Notes under the pieces: model-generated
Database searches by the model: none
What the model was told of the DNA's origin: nothing
What the model saw: the letters and a program-made list of their open reading frames with translations, nothing else
Assembly (NCBI GenBank): GCA_019454045.1
Contig: SKCR01047761.1
Location: 54,055 to 118,054, forward strand
Direction of reading: 5' to 3'
Source of the DNA: Zanthoxylum bungeanum
Lineage: Eukaryota; Streptophyta; Magnoliopsida; Sapindales; Rutaceae
Length of the DNA: 64,000 bases
Shown here: in pieces, positions 1 to 11,100 of the stretch
How positions within the stretch are numbered: the stretch's first letter is position 1
Layout of the letters: every line of letters begins with the position of its first letter
Translations under genes and position numbers: made by a program

Positions 1-171
1 AAATCCCCTCAAATGCTGAGAGCTCAATAAAGGAAAAGCTTGAAGATTTTTTTTTGTTCCTCGCATCGCAAAAGCTGATCAATGTAAGTATGATTCTGCC
101 ATACTTCTTTTGAGTATTCACACATGTTTCTATGCTTAAATCGATCTTGGGACTAACCTAGAAACCCAACA
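1..171 (+). mobile_element. 3' end of a copia LTR (element mostly outside window)
   Basis: This is the terminal part of a plus-strand LTR of the main family. It holds the conserved GTAAGT donor-like site near position 97 and ends in AAACCCAACA at 171, the LTR terminus seen in F. It is joined directly to the inverted LTR of element C, which lacks its last 70 or so bases. An insertion of this element into C's LTR explains the join. The left target duplication would lie outside the window. Confidence 0.8.
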
Positions 172-2015
172 GGAAATACTTACTTTGATCGGATTTACAA
201 TGCGTTGAACACAAAAAATTTCTTCAAGCTTTTCCTCCATTAGACTCTCGGCCAAGCTTCTCTTTTGTGCTCCATGGATGATCTTCAAGCTCCCAGCTTT
301 GAGAATGAATTCCATGCTCATGAATGGGTTTCCATATCACATTTGTGTAACCCCTTGGATGTGCTAGCATCATTGAAACATTTGCCACAAATCTTTCCTT
401 TGCATCTTGTAACTCTGGCATGAGAGAAAATTAGAGAGAATTGGCACCAAGGCCGAATGAGGGAGAGAGAGAGAATAGAAGATAATGTTGTGTCTTTTTT
501 TTCAAAAAACTAATACCAATTACCAAATTCAAAATTTGGTACAAGACTTTAAAGTCTTCAACCACCCCATCAATCACAAAAGTGACATCCATCACATCAC
601 TCAAAGTAAATGTGACTTCTATCACAAGAATGACTAATGATGTGACGCGTGATGTGACTTGTGGGCCTCATTTGATTCGAAATGCGATTTGGCCCGCAAA
701 CACTCCCGGGCTCGGGTTCACTAATTCCGAATTAACGAATTTTCTGTTGCGACATAATTAAATCAAATTTAATTAAATAATTATGCCTAGCAAAATTACT
801 ATTCACATCGCTAGCAAATTAATTCTAAATTAACTCGTTGGCCCGAATTAAAATCTAATTTTAATTCCGCATCGAAATCCAATTTCGTTTAATATATCGA
901 ATATATTATTTTATCGATTAATTCCAAATTAATCGTTCTCTCTCTTTAAATAGTATTTCATCCCAGATAAATATCTCCGTAATTAATCCTAGATTAATTT
1001 TCTCTCTATTATAATTAATCCCAGATTAATTATGTTGGCAGTAAATCTGGTCGTCGGACTATCCGAACACGTACGTACCTAGTACTATGTTTTTACCGAT
1101 TTACAAGACATGGTTGGCTTCTAGCAAAGCATCGTGCCTACCCAATTCTCCAGAAATATTCTTAAAGGAATATGTAATCTGCATCAGGTGTAGTATACGT
1201 AGTATTGCGTATTGTGATCCAGTATCTGATGTCACATGCTAGGCCTGTGGCTGGAATTGTGCCTGCCCCGTACGAAACAAATATCGGATCTATGGTAACT
1301 AGTCTCTATAATCGGATAAGCATGACCTAGTCATATTATCCCGATAGCTGCAACATATAAGAGTATCAGTTATGTATCATACGTGATCATCATCTCCACT
1401 ATGACTGGAGTGATACTTCCATCTTGACATCACACCCAATACACTACGATTCTCAATATACCCAGAAGAGGCGTACACAGAAACTGTTAAAGCCCTGGAC
1501 GACCAAAACCAAAGTATATTGATTGTCGTAAGTATTAGCGGTGCAAGTCTCAAGTTAAGACCAAATACACCTACCCTGATTCAGACTTCCATAGACACAT
1601 AGTCATACTACCAATGGAATTCCAAGGGGTCTATCCAGAGCGAAGATGTTTCCGTACCATCGGTAAACACACCTCCTATTACACTTGCATGAGTATCCAA
1701 TACCCAAATATATGAGAACTATGTTGTTATACTCACATAACACGCACAAGTGCAATACTAGTCTATTCCGCATTATCGATGTCCAATCTCGATAATACTA
1801 CGACTAGGGATATTTTAATGATTAAACCTTCATGGATTGATATTGTCTCATATCTTATCAATCCGGAACTAATCATATGGACTTTTATCATTTATATATC
1901 CCGGTAATCCAATTACAAATGAGAAAAGAGTAATTTCTTTTGTCACCTAGTCAATTTGTACAACAACACCATGTTCTGTACAAATAGTGATGCTATGGGT
2001 CATAATTGTTCAACA
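172..2015 (-). mobile_element. 3' LTR of element C (minus strand)
   Basis: This LTR reads on the minus strand. It ends at 2015 with the complement of TGTTGAACAATTATGAC, followed at once by the complement of a purine tract (ATCTCCCACTTGGCC), so it is the 3' LTR of the element whose pol continues to the right. About 1.84 kb is present. The terminal stretch of about 70 bp beyond the donor-like site is missing because another element was inserted there. It contains no gene. Confidence 0.88.
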
Positions 2016-3643
2016 ATCTCCCACTTGGCCTATAGCCAATCACTCAAGTGTCCTACACTTAAACTATGTACGGTTCGCTCAAACTTCTGCTGAGAAATTA
2101 CTTTCGTCAGCGAATATGCAAAGTTATCATCTGATGCGATTTATCCGATCATCACATCGCCACGATGTATGATCCGAACGAATCAGATGAATAGTTGAAG
2201 TATATACTTGGATCGTTGATGAGACCATTAATTCTTTAGCCTGTGTTGTAGCCTAGCTCAGCTGCTAACAGAACTACTCCTAATCCAATTAGGATTATTT
2301 AGATCCAAAGTGCTTCTATTGTTGTCTCAGTTGAAGCAATATTCCACTTTTGTTGTTTATTCGGCAACAGTATCTTGCTTGGAAGATTTCCAGCTCACTG
2401 TTCCATTATTCAAACTATATAGTATCCTTTATTACTACTTATAGTCATTTTTTATCGGTTAGGAAACTTGCAACAGTGAACCCAATCACTTCAAGTTCTC
2501 TTTCTCCATAGCTTAAGAAAGCATCATTAGTTCATCTAAGATACTTAAGGATGTTCTTAACATCAATCCAGTGACTATCACTTGGATTGGCCTGATTGTG
2601 ACTCCATATGCTCAAAGCATATGAGACACTAGGTCACGTACATATATTTCAATGTACGAATTCTTGGAGAGTGCCAATAACTTTAATATCTATCCCAGTA
2701 GATCCTTATTCCTAGAATAAAGGTTGTCTCTCCCAGAATTCTATGGAGAATTTTTCATGAAGCCAAGCTTTCACCGATTATATTATGGGAATTTCATTTC
2801 CAAGAAATGATATATCATCATTATATAGGACAATCATTGTCAGTGTGCTCCCACTAACCTCCTTATATACACAAGAATCATTTTCGTTTTGAATTAAATC
2901 ATATACCATTATGATTACATCAAAACAATAGTTCCAAGAACGCAATGCTTACTTCAATCCATAAATGGAACGAATTAACTTGCAAACCTTGTTTGCTTGT
3001 TTTGGTACAACAAAACCGTCAGGATGTTGTAAACATCCTCCAAAAGGTTTCCGTTTAAGGAAAGCGATTTTGACGTTCAGCTGCCATATTTCATAAATGA
3101 AACAAGAAGCATTAGCAAGCATTATCCAAATGGATTTAACCCTGATAACGAGTAAAAGGTTTCGTCGTAATCGACATAATATTGATAACGACACCTTTTT
3201 CGCTACAAGCCTAGCTTAGTACATTGGTATGTTTCCATCCATGTATGTCTTCCTTGAAGACTCACCAATAGGCACAATGCCTTTTGGTACATCAACTAGT
3301 ATCCAAACTTAGTTGGTATACAATAAAACCATTTCGGATATCATGGCACTTTTCCATAATAGGGAGTCGATACCTTGTATCACTTCCTCTTACGTAGTCG
3401 GTTCGTATTCCTCAATAAGATTGACATCTTTACGAGGTGAGATCAGAAACCCATATCTCCCAGGTTATTTTCTGACTCTCTCCGACTTACGCGGTTCATG
3501 TGTATTTGAAGATTATTGGTACAGTTTCATCCTTGATGAATTGTTTGTGTTCCGTTAAGGAATCGGTGTCTGGAACAGTATTACTCTGATTTTCATCGAG
3601 TTTTACTTTCCTCCCACTTACCACTGCATATAGGTATTCCTCT
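2016..3643 (-). pseudogene. copia pol remnant of element C: RNase H and RT
   Basis: On the minus strand, from right to left, this reads as the integrase-RT linker, RT and RNase H of a Ty1/copia polyprotein. An open stretch at 2949-3194 shows the RT core with YEIWQLNV, where the family has EIWQMDV: the first catalytic Asp is Asn (codon complement at 3075-3077). The catalytic box at 2814-2825 reads YNDD instead of YVDD. About 165 bp found in element A is missing near 2650. The RNase H part (2030-2420) is full of stops. The reading is interrupted at 3643 by element A and resumes at 22835. It cannot make protein. Confidence 0.88.
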
Positions 3644-5562
3644 TGTTAGACAATTATGACCCATAGTGTCACTATTTGTAAAAGACATTGTGGTTTTTGT
3701 ACAAATTAATTATGTAGCAATGAAATTACATTTTATCATTTTTTAATTTGATTACTTAATATATATAAATGATAAAAGTCCTTATGATTAGTTCCGGATT
3801 ATAAGATATGAGACAGTATCAATCCATAAGTTTTAATCATTAAATATCCCTAGTCGTAGTATTATCGAGACTGGACATCGATAATGCGGAATAGACTAGT
3901 ATTGCACTTGTACGTGTTATGGAAGCGTAACGGCATAGTTCTCATATATTTAAGTATTGGATACTTATGCAAGTGTGATAGGAGGTTGTGTTTACCGATG
4001 GTACGGAAACAGCTTCGCTCTGGATAGACCCTGTGGAATCCCATTGGTAGTATGACTATGTGTCTATGAGAGTCCGCATTAGGGTAGGTGTATTTGGTCT
4101 TAACCTGAGACTTACATCGCTAGTACTTGCGATAATCAATACGCTTTGCTTTTGGTCATTCAGGACTTTAACAGGTTTTGTGTACGCCTCTTCTGGGTTT
4201 ATTGAGAATCGTAGTGTATTGGGTGTGATGTCAAGATGGAAGTATCACTTCAGTCATAAGGAGATGATGATCACGCTGGGATACAGAACTGGTATTCAAA
4301 ATGGTTGCAACCATCGAGATAATATGACTTGGTCATGATTATTCGATTAAAGAGACTAGTTGCTTGTAATCCGATATATGCTTCGTACGGGGCAGATACT
4401 ATTCCAGCCCCAGGCCTTGCATGTGACATCCGATACTGGATCGCTATACACAATACTATGTATACTACGCCTGATATAGATTATATATTCCATTAAGAAT
4501 ATTTCTGGAGAATTGGGTAGGCACGGTCTTTTCTAGAAGCCAACCATGTCTCGTAAATTGGTAAAAACGTAGTACAAGGTACGTATGTGTTCGGATAGTC
4601 CGACGACCGGATTTACTGCCAACATATCCAGGGATCTCTTGGGTCGCTTCCCGAAGATTCACTGATGAAATATGATTCGAACATAACTAATCTTGGATTA
4701 ATTACGGAGATATTTTATCTAGGATAAAATACTAATTGAAGAGAGAGAAATGATTAATTTGGAATTAATCGATAAAATAATATATTGATATATTAAACGA
4801 AATTAGATTTCGACACGGAATTAAAATTAGATTTTAATTCGGGCTAACGAATTAATTTAGAGTTAATACGCTAGCGACGTGAATAGTAATTTTGCTTGGC
4901 ATAATTATTTAATTAAATTTGATTTAATTACGTCGCAACGGAAAATTCGTTAATACGGAATTAACGAACCCGAGCCCGGGATGTATTTGCGAGGCCACTT
5001 CGATTTCGAATCAAGTGCGGCCACAAGTCACATCGCTCGTCACATCGCACGTCATTCAAGTGATATATGTCAACTCACTTTTTGGTGATTGACATGCAGT
5101 CATTATTCATGAAAGAAGTGGTTGTGAGGCTTTAATGAAAATTTTGGCTCCAAATTTTTTGTTTGACTTTTAAAAGATATACCAAAATTTGGTAAATGAT
5201 TTTCATTATTGTTTTTAGAAAACAAATACACAAAAATTGAAATCTATCTCTCTCCCCATTTTGCTCAAGCCGTGAGCTTCTCCAACAAGAAAGAAAAATT
5301 GTTTTTCCTTTCAATCTTGCTAGCACATTCAAGAATCAATACAAGGTGATAGGGAAACCAACCTTGGAGCTTGGAATTAAAAGACAAAGCTTGGAGCTTG
5401 GATTTTCACCTTGGTCGAATTCCACAATGAGATCTTGGAGTTCATTTTCTTCTCAACACATCTCAAATCCGTTCAATGTAAGTGTGTTTCCGCCTCACTT
5501 CTTTGAGTATTCATTCATTTCATTGCCTAATTAAGATCTTGGGACTATAGTAGAAACCAACA
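3644..5562 (+). repeat. 5' LTR of element A
   Basis: It begins TGTTAGACAATTATGACCC and ends GTAGAAACCAACA, giving TG...CA termini. It differs from the other copies just after the start: AAAGACATTGTGG here, CAGATCATGGTGTTG-type in F, G and H. A donor-like GTAAGT lies at 5478, about 85 bp before the end. Short open frames inside it recur in other LTRs but show no sign of coding. Confidence 0.93.
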
Positions 5563-5563
5563 A

Positions 5564-5578
5564 TGGTATCATTGAGCC
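5564..5578 (+). promoter_or_regulatory. Primer-binding site of element A
   Basis: TGGTATCATTGAGCC starts two bases after the LTR end. The TGGTATCA core matches the initiator-methionine tRNA 3' end used by most plant copia elements. F, G and H have near-identical sites at 35768, 42020 and 53136. Confidence 0.88.
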
Positions 5579-7114
5579 TAGTTTGAGCATGAAAAATGTT
5601 AGGGTTCATATGCTTAAAATTTGGGTAAAAATGATTTGAGCATGATTTGATGAAATTATTTGATTAAGTATGCTTGAATGATGATAACATAGTGTTATGC
5701 ATGATCAATTTCATGAAAAATTGAATTGGATAATTTTTCCCCAAATATATGGCTTGGCCGAATGCTTATTGAAATCATATATCATGGTATTTTTTGTTTT
5801 TTTAATCATTGGATGAGTTTAAAGACTTGGGATAATATTGATTTGAGATTCAATCGAATTGAAAATGAAATCGAACAAAAAACCCTATGAATGCCGTGAG
5901 GTATATAACATGAAATGAAATGATTTTTTGAATCAATTATGTTGGACATGTGTTGATGATGATATGCATGATTAATGGATTAGATTAGTATTTTGGAAAT
6001 GATAATTTAATAGATTAATCATGGCTAAACACTTGGATTTATTAAATTATGAATTTTGGAAAATTGGAATTTAATAAATTGGGCTTGATTTTGAATTGGG
6101 CTTATAATTGTTGTATTTGGGCATAATGGGCTTGGTTGGGCCAAGTTGATTTAAGTCAATTTGGATTGGATCCAAATTGGTCCTAAATCATTCCATTAAG
6201 TCCAAATATAACAAATGGGCTTTAAATGTTTAATTGGGCCTAATGGGACTAAATTGGTTCTTGGAAAATAAGGGTGATTCCTTAATTGGGCCTTGGTATT
6301 GGGTTTGACCCATATTGACCAAAGCCCATGCCTTATGAAATCAATTGAAAGCCCATTGGACTTTAATTAAACAACATTGGATGTTAATTGGGCTTTGAGA
6401 CCCGTTAAGATTAGATTTGGAATCTAAGTCGTTAAAGCGCAATAAAAAGTGTAGATATTTAATTTGGAATTAAATAAATGAATTAGTATTGAATACGAAT
6501 TAAATTAGATTTAAAGAGTAGTTCGATATAATTCAAGAATTCGTACTTCAAGTACTTATTCTCAAACGAGTTGGACTCGAGCAAATCAAATCGTTGTTTG
6601 AACATTGGATGATCACTTAAATCAAAGATTAATTAATTGGATTAGATTGATTGAATAACATGCTATGAATGAATACATGGATGTGTTGAATGAATAATGT
6701 ATATCGGATGGATATTAGAAGGGAAATAGCAATTTTGGAAATTGTTGTAAATTTAGAATTTATTAAATTGGACCTGCGTGTCCAGCCTTATCTCTCTTGA
6801 TTCTTTGTATTCTCTTCTCACCTAATTCCCCTCAATGTTAATGAGGTTTCTATTATTGTATTATGTAATTGGGTAGAAGTAAGAATAGTGCTAGCCGGGG
6901 AGAGGAAAGGGAGTGATTTGTTCTAGGAACAATTTGTGCGATATCCATCCGCATATCATTATTATTTTATTTCCGCGCCTTATTATGTTTTCTTAGAATG
7001 CATGATTAAGGGTGTATGATGAGACCTAACAAAGATAATAAATTGGTTGCCAATTTACGCGAAAAAACCCTCAAAACATATTAAGCGTTTTTCCTTCCAT
7101 TGAGTGATTCTTAC

Positions 7115-7465
7115 TCAAGATCCAAGATTGGCACTGGTTTGTTGGCCAAAGTCAAGACCTTTGTCCATCGCGGATGTGTTTGAATCATGAAGGCTTTGTT
7201 CCATATCGGTGTCTTGTCCAAGTTTTGATTTGTTGGCCAAAGTCAAGATCACTTCTTGTCCATCGACATCGATTACGAAGATTTCCAAAGTCAATGGGTC
7301 CTGCTTAACTGGAATCATTAAGCTTGTTGTGCCAAAGCCAAGGCTTAGTTGATTCAGAGGAAAAAGGTTAGGAAAATATATTGGATATATTGATATATAT
7401 ATATTATATATATGTTTCAGACTTGGAGGTCCACCTACCGGATCTAGGAATTGGATGGGATCCAA
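7115..7465 (-). other. Antisense open frame in the leader (116 codons), function unknown
   Basis: A minus-strand frame of 116 codons runs against the element. Its C-terminal two thirds recurs in B (12630-12944) and F (37310-37513) with shared words such as QLSLGFGTT, GQDTDMEQSLHDSNTS and KGLDFGQQT. Some openness comes from the 18-bp repeat, which is read as LDFGQQT or LTLANKS. No family is recognised, no membrane segment is evident, and no promoter was seen. The matching stretch of G is instead open in the sense direction (43554-43805), so open frames here may simply reflect base composition. It is listed because three copies stay open. Confidence 0.35.
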
Positions 7466-7521
7466 TTGATCTTAGAGATCTACCTAGTTAAATATCATAC
7501 AGCTTGTTGGCCAAAGTCAAG
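7139..7521 (+). repeat. Three spaced copies of an 18-bp leader repeat
   Basis: TTGTTGGCCAAAGTCAAG occurs at 7139, 7230 and 7504, with a degenerate fourth form near 7325. Each copy contains the palindrome TTGGCCAA. The number and spacing (about 90 and 270 bp) are kept in the leaders of F, G, H and B. Confidence 0.85.
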
Positions 7522-7816
7522 GTTGTGTGTTATTTAATGGGATACTAGCCCACTAGGAAACTAGGTTTCCCGAGTACTCAACAGAGGGTTAGAGGCTCGC
7601 CGAAAAATAGTGGGAGGCTAGTATTGAATTTGCAATTTCGTTCAAATACTTAGCTTTACGCGCTTTAAAAATTATTTCGTCAATTATTTTATTAGTTGGA
7701 CTAATACATTATTATTTTCTTCTTATAACAGTTAGACTGTACCCAAACATCGTTAATCGAATAGTTGGACTATTGCGGTTAAGATGACTTGAAAGTTAAG
7801 CATTAGGGATATTGTC

Positions 7817-8640
7817 ATGGGCGACAACGTCTTTAATGGCAGAAACTTTCAAGACTGGGATATGAATCTCAGAATTGTTCTGGGATCTGAGAAGTTACTT
7901 TATACTATAGAGTGACCTCTTGGGCCTAAGCCCCGACCTGATCAGTTGCTTGAGCTAGAGCTTTGGAAGACTCATAGCGATGATAATGCAACTGCCCAAT
8001 CGGTAATGCTTGCCGCTATGACTCCGCAATTCCGTCGTCAAAACAAGGGGTTGGATCCCTATGAGATGATGGTGAAGTTGCACGATCTCCACCGATCTAA
8101 CATTACATCGCAAATATACGAGTTGCAGAAGAAGCTCTTCCGCGCTCGAATGTCAGAGGATTCGTCTGTTGAGCATCATGTCTCAAAGATGATTGCTGAC
8201 ATTGAGCAACTCGGACAGATGGGCATAGTCTTGGAGGCTGAGACTTCAGTAGATTTGATCCTACAGTCTCTCCCCGACACTTGGAGTAGGTTCATCATGA
8301 ACTACAACATGTTGAACCAAGACCAAACTCTTGGAGAGTTGATGTCCACTCTGTGTGAGGCAGAAAATTAGCTCCTTTAGGGCAAGAAGCGGGAGGCGCA
8401 CTATGCTTCAACATCTCAGACTCTGAGGGCTTGGCCCAAGGCGACTGAATGTGTTAAAAAGAAAAAGCATAAGAAGAATGGCAAGGCCAAATCGTCAAAG
8501 GGTTATGGGAAACACAAGGAAAAATCCCGAGATGTATGTTTGCAGTGCGGGAAGCGGGGTCACTGGAAGCGTGACTGCCACGAGTACAAGGCACACATGA
8601 AGGAAATTAAAGCGGGCAAGGCACTGGCTACATATATGTT
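7817..8640 (+). pseudogene. gag: gag of element A (copia capsid and zinc knuckle)
   Basis: The ATG at 7817 opens a copia Gag with the typical start NVFNGRNFQDWDMNLRIVL. The capsid-like helical region is best seen at 7946-8371, with ILQSLPDTWSRF and EHHVSKMIADIEQL. A canonical CX2CX4HX4C knuckle lies at 8537-8578 (CLQCGKRGHWKRDC), after a Lys-rich stretch. The role is to form the virus-like particle and bind the genomic RNA. In-frame stops stand at 7913 (TGA), 8369 and 8378 (both TAG), the latter two at sites that look like former CAG codons. There is no frameshift within gag. The ATG lies about 85 nt after the predicted 3' splice site. B, F, G and H have CTG in place of this ATG. Confidence 0.92.
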
Positions 8641-9060
8641 TGTTATAGAAATAAACATGTCTACTTATAGTTTTAAAAATTGGATTTTTGATTCTGGTTG
8701 TGGTACTCACATATGTACTGATGTGCAGGATCTGTGGATTAGCAGGAGACTGGCCTCAGAAGAGATTGACCTCCGTGTTGGAAATTGGACTCGAGTTGCC
8801 GTTTTGGCCGTGGGCACTTATGTTTTGGAACTGCCCTCGGGGCATGTACTTGAACTTATAAACTATTATTTTGTACCTAGTTTGACTAGGAATATAATTT
8901 CTATATCTATGTTAACCCAATGTGGGTATACTTTTGTATTTAGAAACACCGGGTATTTTATGTATAAAAACGAGATGGAAATTTGCACAGCTGATGCAAA
9001 TAATGGTCTTTATATTTTGAATATAAATCAATCTCAAACATATAATGTAACAAACAAAAG
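8641..9060 (+). pseudogene. Aspartic protease domain of element A
   Basis: The frame continues from gag without a break. The active site is DSG at 8690-8698 in the context NWIFDSGCGTHIC, usual for copia proteases. It is followed by VGNWTRVAVLAVGTYVLELPSG, where the family normally has G(N/D)G: one Gly of that motif is now Trp. The C-terminal part reads LISISML-like (NIISISMLTQCGY), leading to the pre-integrase region. In the family this domain cuts the Gag-Pol precursor inside the particle. This stretch has no stop; the frame breaks only after about 9070. Confidence 0.9.
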
Positions 9061-10212
9061 GCTTAAAGTAGTAACAAAGATGAAACTTATATGTGGCATT
9101 GTCGTCTGGGACACATAAACAAGACACGTATATCCACACTTTCGAAGAGTGGGTATTTGGACGGATTTGATCCAAATTCATATGACGTCTACGAATCTTG
9201 TTTATTAGGCAAAATTCCTAAATCACCTTTCCTTGGTAAAGGTGTACGTGCCACTGAACTGTTAGCCCTTGTTCATAGTGATGTTGTGGGCCCATGTCTA
9301 GCCAGGCTAGAGGTGGATATGAATACTTCGTAACCTTTACGGATGATGCATCACGTTATGGTTATGTGTATCTTATAAGACACAAGTCGGAAACTTTTGA
9401 GAAATTCAAAGAGTTTCGACACAAAGTAGAAAAACAGACCGGCAAAAGTATTAAGACATTACGGTCGGACCGTGGTGGCCAATACTTAAGCAATGAGTTT
9501 CTTGATTACTTGAAAGAATATGGTATTCTTTCAAAGTGGACTCATCCCGGAACACCGCAATTAAACGGTGTGTCCGAACGGAGAAACCGAACTTTGTTAG
9601 ACATGGTAAGGTCTATGATGAGTCGCACAGAGCTACCTATTTCCTTCTGGGGATATGCATTGAACAGTATAATACTTATTTTGAATAAGGTTCCGTCAAA
9701 GTCTGTTCAACAGACTCCATATGAAATATGGACATGAAAGAAATCGGGTTTCTCATTCCTGAAGATTTGGGGTTACTGGGCATACATCAAACGTTTGGAA
9801 GGTACCAAACTAGAACCCAAATCGGATAAATGCCTATTTGTAGGATATCCTAGGGAAACCAAAGGATATTACTTCTATCACCCATAAGAGAACAAAGTAT
9901 TTGTTGCTCTACATGCGGTTTTCCTTGAGAAGGAATTCCTAAATGCAGTGATAAGTAGGAGGAAAGTAGAACTCCATGAAAATCGGAGTGATACTGTTCC
10001 TGGCACAGAATCCTTAACGGAACATGAACAGTCCATCAGGGATGAGACTGTACCACAATCTTCGAATACACAAGGACCGCGTAGGTTGAAGAGAGTCAGA
10101 AAACAACCTGAGAGGTATGGGTTTCTGATCTCACCTCATGTGGATATTAATCTTATTGAGGAAGACGAGCCGACTACGTATGAGGAAGCGATACAAGGTA
10201 TCGACTCCGATT
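9061..10212 (+). pseudogene. Integrase of element A (pre-integrase zinc region, DD35E core, C-terminal part)
   Basis: WHCRLGHIN at 9094 starts the zinc-binding N-terminal region. Its paired cysteines are damaged: YESC (near 9190) stands where CESC is usual. The catalytic triad is complete: Asp at 9342 (FTDDASRYGY), Asp at 9468 (RSDRGGQYLS) and Glu at 9576 (GVSERRNRT), with 35 residues between the last two. The C-terminal part shows WGYWAYIKRLEG and FVGYPRETKGYYFY. Frameshifts lie near 9075 and 9290; stops are TGA 9735 and TAA 9885. A linker (9948-10212) leads to RT. The family function is insertion of the cDNA with 5-bp target duplications, as seen around A. Confidence 0.92.
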
Positions 10213-11100
10213 TATGGCAAGATGCCATAAATTCCGAAAATGGATTCCATGTACATCAACCAAGTTTGGACACTGGTTGATGCACCAGAAGGCGTAAAGC
10301 CTATTGGATGCAAATGGGTCTTCAAGAGGAAGACTGACATGGATGGCAACGTACAAACGTACAAAGCTAGGCTTGTGGCGAAAGGGTATCGTCAACGACA
10401 TGGTGTCGATTATGACGAAACTTTTTCACCCGTTGCCATGATTAAATCCATTAGGATAATGCTTTCTATTGCTGCATATTTTGATTACGAGATATGGCAG
10501 ATGGACGTCAAAACCGATTTCCTTAACGGAAACCTTTTGGAGGATGTTTATATGCAATAGCCTGACGATTTTGCCGTGCCTAGACTTGAAAATAAGGTTT
10601 GTAAGTTAAATCGATCCATTTATGGATTGAAGCAAGCATCGCGTTCTTGGAACCAATATTTTGATGAGATCATAAAAGAATATGATTTCATTCAAAACGA
10701 GGATGATCCTTGTGTATATAAGAAGGTTAGTGGGAGCACACTGACATTCATTTTCCTTTACGTTGATGATGTATTACTTATTGGCAATGACATTCCCATG
10801 TTAACGTCGGTGAAAGCTTGGCTTTCATTAAAATTCTCCATGAAGGATCTGGGAGAAGCAGCCTTTATTCTAGGAATAAAGATCTACCGGGATGGATCCA
10901 GAAAGCTATTTGGACTCTCCCATAGCACGTACATTGACAAAGTGTTGAAGAGATTCAACATGGATCAGTCTAAGAGGGGACTGTTGCCAGTGTCACATGG
11001 CGTCACTCTATCTAAGGACATGTGTCCTAAAACTCAAGATGAGAGAGACAACATGAGTCGGATACCGTTCGCCTCCGCAGTCGGATCGATCATGTATGCC
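10213..11100 (+). pseudogene. Reverse transcriptase of element A
   Basis: The domain starts at NQVWTLVDAPEGVKPIGCKW (about 10258) and shows every copia RT block: YKARLVAKGY, DYDETFSPVA, EIWQMDVKTDFLNG with catalytic Asp at 10504-10506, SIYGLKQASRSWN, and the catalytic box YVDD at 10759-10770. FSMKDLGEA and FILGIKIYRD follow. One extra base near 10235 shifts the frame just upstream, and TAG at 10558 interrupts the core where the family reads MTQPD. Otherwise the frame is open to 11373. Both active-site blocks are intact, unlike the six defective relatives in this window. Confidence 0.95.

Larger units (their letters stand above)
5478..7731 (+). other. Predicted 5' leader intron of element A
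   Basis: A good donor (CAAT/GTAAGT, intron from 5478) lies inside the LTR. A plant-type 3' splice site lies at 7730-7731: CTAAT branch motif at 7701-7705, a T-rich stretch, then ATAACAG. The predicted intron is 2254 bp. The same pair occurs in F (35681-37928, 2248 bp), G (41933-44183, 2251 bp) and H (53053-55320, 2268 bp), and the acceptor is also present in B. The intron would include the primer-binding site and nearly the whole leader, leaving about 85 nt before the gag ATG. Seen: the motifs and their conservation. Inferred: that splicing occurs. Confidence 0.6.
5579..7816 (+). other. Untranslated leader of element A
   Basis: About 2.2 kb separate the primer-binding site from gag. There is no sense reading frame of note. 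The leader is AT-rich, with many TTGGGCTTAATGGGC-like stretches, three copies of an 18-bp repeat (7139-7521), an antisense open frame (7115-7465) and the predicted 3' splice site at 7731. B, F, G and H keep the same arrangement. Confidence 0.8.

Noticed and set aside
1987..2172. Open frame repeated at 16060, 30737, 40952 (minus strand) and 47704 (minus strand), starting with MMLWVIIVQQSPTWPIANHS
   Set aside because: It is the antisense of the RNase H end, purine tract and LTR start of the copia family. It repeats only because the element repeats.
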